From an uncultured Clostridia bacterium (GTDB lineage: Bacteria; Bacillota; Clostridia; Oscillospirales; Ruminococcaceae): a stretch of 9,393 bases of DNA. Within the stretch, counting starts at the first letter, position 1, and each line of letters starts with the position of its first letter. Shown one piece after another: positions 7,438-9,393 of this stretch. The translations under genes were made by a program, and so were the position numbers. The stretch is from NCBI GenBank assembly GCA_937901465.1, contig CALGTU010000149.1, forward strand, positions 1 through 9,393, written 5' to 3'. Below the pieces are notes generated by a model, which worked only from the letters and a program-made list of their open reading frames with translations, searched no databases and was not told the origin of the DNA.

Positions 7438-8574
7438 ATGGTAAAAGTACTTTTGGCAGGCGGCGGAACAGCAGGTCATCTCAATCCTGCTTTAGCTATT
7501 GCCGAAATTATAAAAAAACATAATCCCGATGCAGAGTTTCTCTTTGCGGGAACTCCCGGAAGTATGGAAGAAAGACTTCTTTCAAAAACAGAATATTCTT
7601 TCGCAAAAATAAAAGTAAAGGGATTTCAGAGAAAACTTTCTGTAAAGAATATCGGTAGAAATATAAAAGCAGGGGCATATCTTATTTCATCAGGCCCAAG
7701 AGCGAAGAAGATAATTGATGATTTCAAACCCGACCTTGTTATCGGAACGGGCGGTTATGTAAGCGGACCTATCGTTATGAAAGCCGCACAGATGAAAATT
7801 CCTACAGTTATTCACGAACAGAACGCGTATCCCGGTGTAACAACAAAGATACTTTCAAAAAAAGTAAACGAAGTTATGCTTACAGTTCCCGAAGCACTTG
7901 AATATCTTGATAAAGATGTAACATATACAGTCACAGGTCTTCCTGTGCGTTCTGCGATTTCTACAAAGACAAAAGCAGAAGCAAGGAAGGAACTTGGCTT
8001 TGATGACAGTTTCTGTATTCTTTCTTTCGGCGGAAGTCTCGGTGCGGGTAAAATAAACGAACTTGGTGCCGACCTTATCGAATGGCACAGCGGAAAAAGA
8101 GATATAAACCATATCCATGGCTATGGCGGAATGGGTAAGGATACATTTGTAAAATCACTTATCGAAAGAGAAGTTGATATAAACGATAAACGTCTTCGTG
8201 TCAGCGAATATATTGATAATATGGCAACCTGTATGGCCGCTGCCGATGTTATCATCTGCCGAAGCGGTGCAAGTACACTTTCTGAAATTCAGGCAGTAGG
8301 AAGAGCATCAATACTTATACCTTCTCCCGTTGTTGCGGGTAATCATCAGTATCATAATGCAATGGTGCTCGGAAACGCGGGTGCGGCTTTTGTCTATGAA
8401 CAGAAAGACCTCGACAACTCTGATGAAGTAATCGAAAAGATAAAATATCTTTATGAAAATCCAGAAGAAATAGAAAAAATGGCAAAGAACGCTTCGTCGC
8501 TCAATGTAAAGGATACCGACGACAGAATTTATGAAGTTCTTTGCAGAAATTGTTCAGCACTCAACGCAAAGTAG
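7438..8574 (+). CDS. murG: UDP-N-acetylglucosamine--N-acetylmuramyl-(pentapeptide) pyrophosphoryl-undecaprenol N-acetylglucosamine transferase
   Basis: This 378-residue GT-B fold, membrane-associated glycosyltransferase adds GlcNAc to lipid I to give lipid II on the cytoplasmic face. The N-terminal Rossmann domain begins with the glycine loop GGGTAGHLNPALAIA at 8-22 (H14 conserved). GTGGYVSGP at 103-111 and HEQNAYPG at 126-133 follow. The C-terminal UDP-GlcNAc domain carries TGLPVR at 166-171, the second glycine loop FGGSLGAGKIN at 197-207, RSGASTLSEI at 275-284, and IPSPVVAGNHQYHNA at 294-308 with the conserved H303, Q304 and N307. The length is slightly above the usual 355-370 residues. The ATG at 7438 follows AAAGGGTGA (7423-7431), which includes the ftsW stop codon, so coupling to ftsW is likely. 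After the stop, a 55-base gap with a hairpin leads to murA. Confidence 0.97.
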   Translation: MVKVLLAGGGTAGHLNPALAIAEIIKKHNPDAEFLFAGTPGSMEERLLSKTEYSFAKIKVKGFQRKLSVKNIGRNIKAGAYLISSGPRAKKIIDDFKPDLVIGTGGYVSGPIVMKAAQMKIPTVIHEQNAYPGVTTKILSKKVNEVMLTVPEALEYLDKDVTYTVTGLPVRSAISTKTKAEARKELGFDDSFCILSFGGSLGAGKINELGADLIEWHSGKRDINHIHGYGGMGKDTFVKSLIEREVDINDKRLRVSEYIDNMATCMAAADVIICRSGASTLSEIQAVGRASILIPSPVVAGNHQYHNAMVLGNAGAAFVYEQKDLDNSDEVIEKIKYLYENPEEIEKMAKNASSLNVKDTDDRIYEVLCRNCSALNAK

Positions 8575-8582
8575 CAAAAATC

Positions 8583-8626
8583 ATCGCCTTACATAAGATA
8601 TAAAAAAATATCTTGTGTGAGGTGAT
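8583..8626 (+). promoter_or_regulatory. RNA hairpin that sequesters the murA Shine-Dalgarno site
   Basis: Bases 8583-8601 pair with 8608-8626 around a loop of six A residues (8602-8607). I count 19 contiguous pairs, of which three are G-U (8586-8623, 8590-8619, 8594-8615). Those three would be mismatches on the other strand, so the structure suits plus-strand RNA. The murA ribosome site GAGGTGAT (8619-8626) lies wholly in the 3' arm and pairs with 8583-8590. The ATG at 8630 is just outside the stem. Only three T residues follow the stem, so it is not a standard intrinsic terminator. The hairpin begins eight bases after the murG stop codon, close to the reach of a ribosome stopped there. The pairing is seen directly; the regulatory role is inferred. 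Confidence 0.75.
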
Positions 8627-8629
8627 TTG

Positions 8630-9393
8630 ATGCAGAGCCTTATTGTTGACGGCGGTAACAGGCTCGTTGGCGAGACAAGGGTAGGCGGTGCGAAAAACAG
8701 TGCTTTGCCTATACTGGCGTCAACTGTTCTTACCGAAGGAGAGTCTGTTCTTCATAATTGTCCTGCTATAAGCGATGTTTATTCAGCACAGAGAATACTT
8801 ACCCATATCGGATGTACTTCTTCTCTCAAAGAAAATACCGCAATAGTAAAAAGTTCTGTAAACCGATATGATATCCCCGAAAAACTGATGTGCGAAATGC
8901 GTTCATCGATAATTTTTCTCGGTTCTCTTTTGGGGAAAACAGGGAGATGTACTCTATCCTTACCGGGAGGTTGCGAGCTTGGTGCAAGACCTATTGATAT
9001 CCATGTAAACTCTCTTAAAAAAATGGGTGCAGTAGTAACAGAAAAATTCGGAACACTTAATTTTTCAGCACCAAAAGGTCTTTTCGGAGCAAAACTCATT
9101 TTACCGTTTCCATCGGTTGGCGCAACAGAAAATATAATACTTGCCGCGTGTCTTGCTAACGGAGAAACGCAGATAAAAAATGCTGCGAGAGAGCCTGAAA
9201 TAGCTGATCTTGCCGCTTATCTCAATAAGTGTGGAGCGAAAATTACCGGTGCCGGCGAGGGGACTGTTACAATAACGGGAGTTACTTCACTTAAAGGTTC
9301 GGAACATACAATAATGCCTGACAGAATTGTTGCCGCTACATATATGTCAGCCGCTGCTTCAACGGGCGGAGAAATAAGAATTACGGATATATG
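8630..9393 (+). CDS. murA: UDP-N-acetylglucosamine 1-carboxyvinyltransferase (partial, 3' end outside window)
   Basis: This enzyme transfers enolpyruvate from phosphoenolpyruvate to UDP-GlcNAc, the first committed step of peptidoglycan synthesis, in the cytoplasm. The window holds 254 complete codons plus two bases, out of a usual total of about 420. The N-terminus reads MQSLIVDGGNRLVG. K22 and N23 occur in GGAKNSALPIL (19-29), matching the substrate-binding pair at the same numbering in E. coli. R91 is in MRSSI, and the active-site loop LPGGCELGARP (111-121) carries C115 and R120. C115 is the residue alkylated by fosfomycin, so this copy is of the sensitive type. SVGATEN (162-168), AREPEIADL (186-194) and IMPDRI (228-233) are further family segments. 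The frame has a TGA at 8618-8620, so the ATG at 8630 is the clear start; a TTG at 8627 is too close to the ribosome site. Firmicutes often have two MurA paralogues, and a second copy may exist elsewhere. Confidence 0.95.
   Translation, partial: MQSLIVDGGNRLVGETRVGGAKNSALPILASTVLTEGESVLHNCPAISDVYSAQRILTHIGCTSSLKENTAIVKSSVNRYDIPEKLMCEMRSSIIFLGSLLGKTGRCTLSLPGGCELGARPIDIHVNSLKKMGAVVTEKFGTLNFSAPKGLFGAKLILPFPSVGATENIILAACLANGETQIKNAAREPEIADLAAYLNKCGAKITGAGEGTVTITGVTSLKGSEHTIMPDRIVAATYMSAAASTGGEIRITDI

Noticed and set aside
8583..8628. The murG-murA hairpin as a Rho-independent terminator
   Set aside because: Only three T residues follow the stem and murA begins at once. The 3' arm contains the ribosome site, which fits translational control better.
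1..9393. A new defence, mobile or biosynthetic system hidden in the window
   Set aside because: Every stretch above 100 bases is covered by a well recognised peptidoglycan or division gene. No repeats, integrase, transposase or foreign-looking segment was seen.

Overview
The window is a compact, entirely plus-strand segment of a division and cell wall (dcw) gene cluster. It runs from a class B penicillin-binding protein through murE, murF, mraY, ftsW and murG into the first 254 codons of murA, which is cut by the window edge. The six complete genes are separated by only 1 to 32 bases. Each has a recognisable Shine-Dalgarno site, usually overlapping or touching the end of the gene before it. 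I see no promoter or intrinsic terminator, so the window reads as the middle of one long operon. No tRNA, rRNA, mobile element, CRISPR array or other accessory system is visible.

The organism is most likely a low-GC, Gram-positive-type member of the Clostridia, probably an anaerobe of the Oscillospiraceae/Ruminococcaceae kind. The basis is A/T-rich codon use (GAA, AAA, AGA and ATA are common), strong AGGAGG-type ribosome sites, a PASTA-bearing class B PBP beside murE, and murA following murG. This placement is inferred from general resemblance and was not tested by any search. The MurE DNPR motif points to meso-diaminopimelate in the peptidoglycan stem.

Layout: bases 1-71 may hold the tail of an unidentified upstream gene. 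Next come the transpeptidase (78-2327), murE (2347-3777), murF (3787-5160), mraY (5162-6193), ftsW (6226-7431), murG (7438-8574) and partial murA (8630 onward). Together they cover peptidoglycan precursor synthesis and polymerisation. MurA makes the first committed precursor, MurE and MurF extend the stem peptide, MraY and MurG make lipid I and lipid II, FtsW (a SEDS protein) polymerises lipid II, and the class B PBP crosslinks it. MurB, MurC and MurD are not in the window, and murD is missing from its common place between mraY and ftsW.

The most notable non-coding signal is a 19-bp RNA hairpin in the 55-base murG-murA gap. Its 3' arm contains the whole murA Shine-Dalgarno sequence. This is the only long intergenic gap in the operon, and it suggests translational control or coupling of murA. 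Secondary observations are departures from usually conserved motifs in MurE, MurF and FtsW, and an apparent insertion in the PBP. I did not find evidence for a wholly new system.
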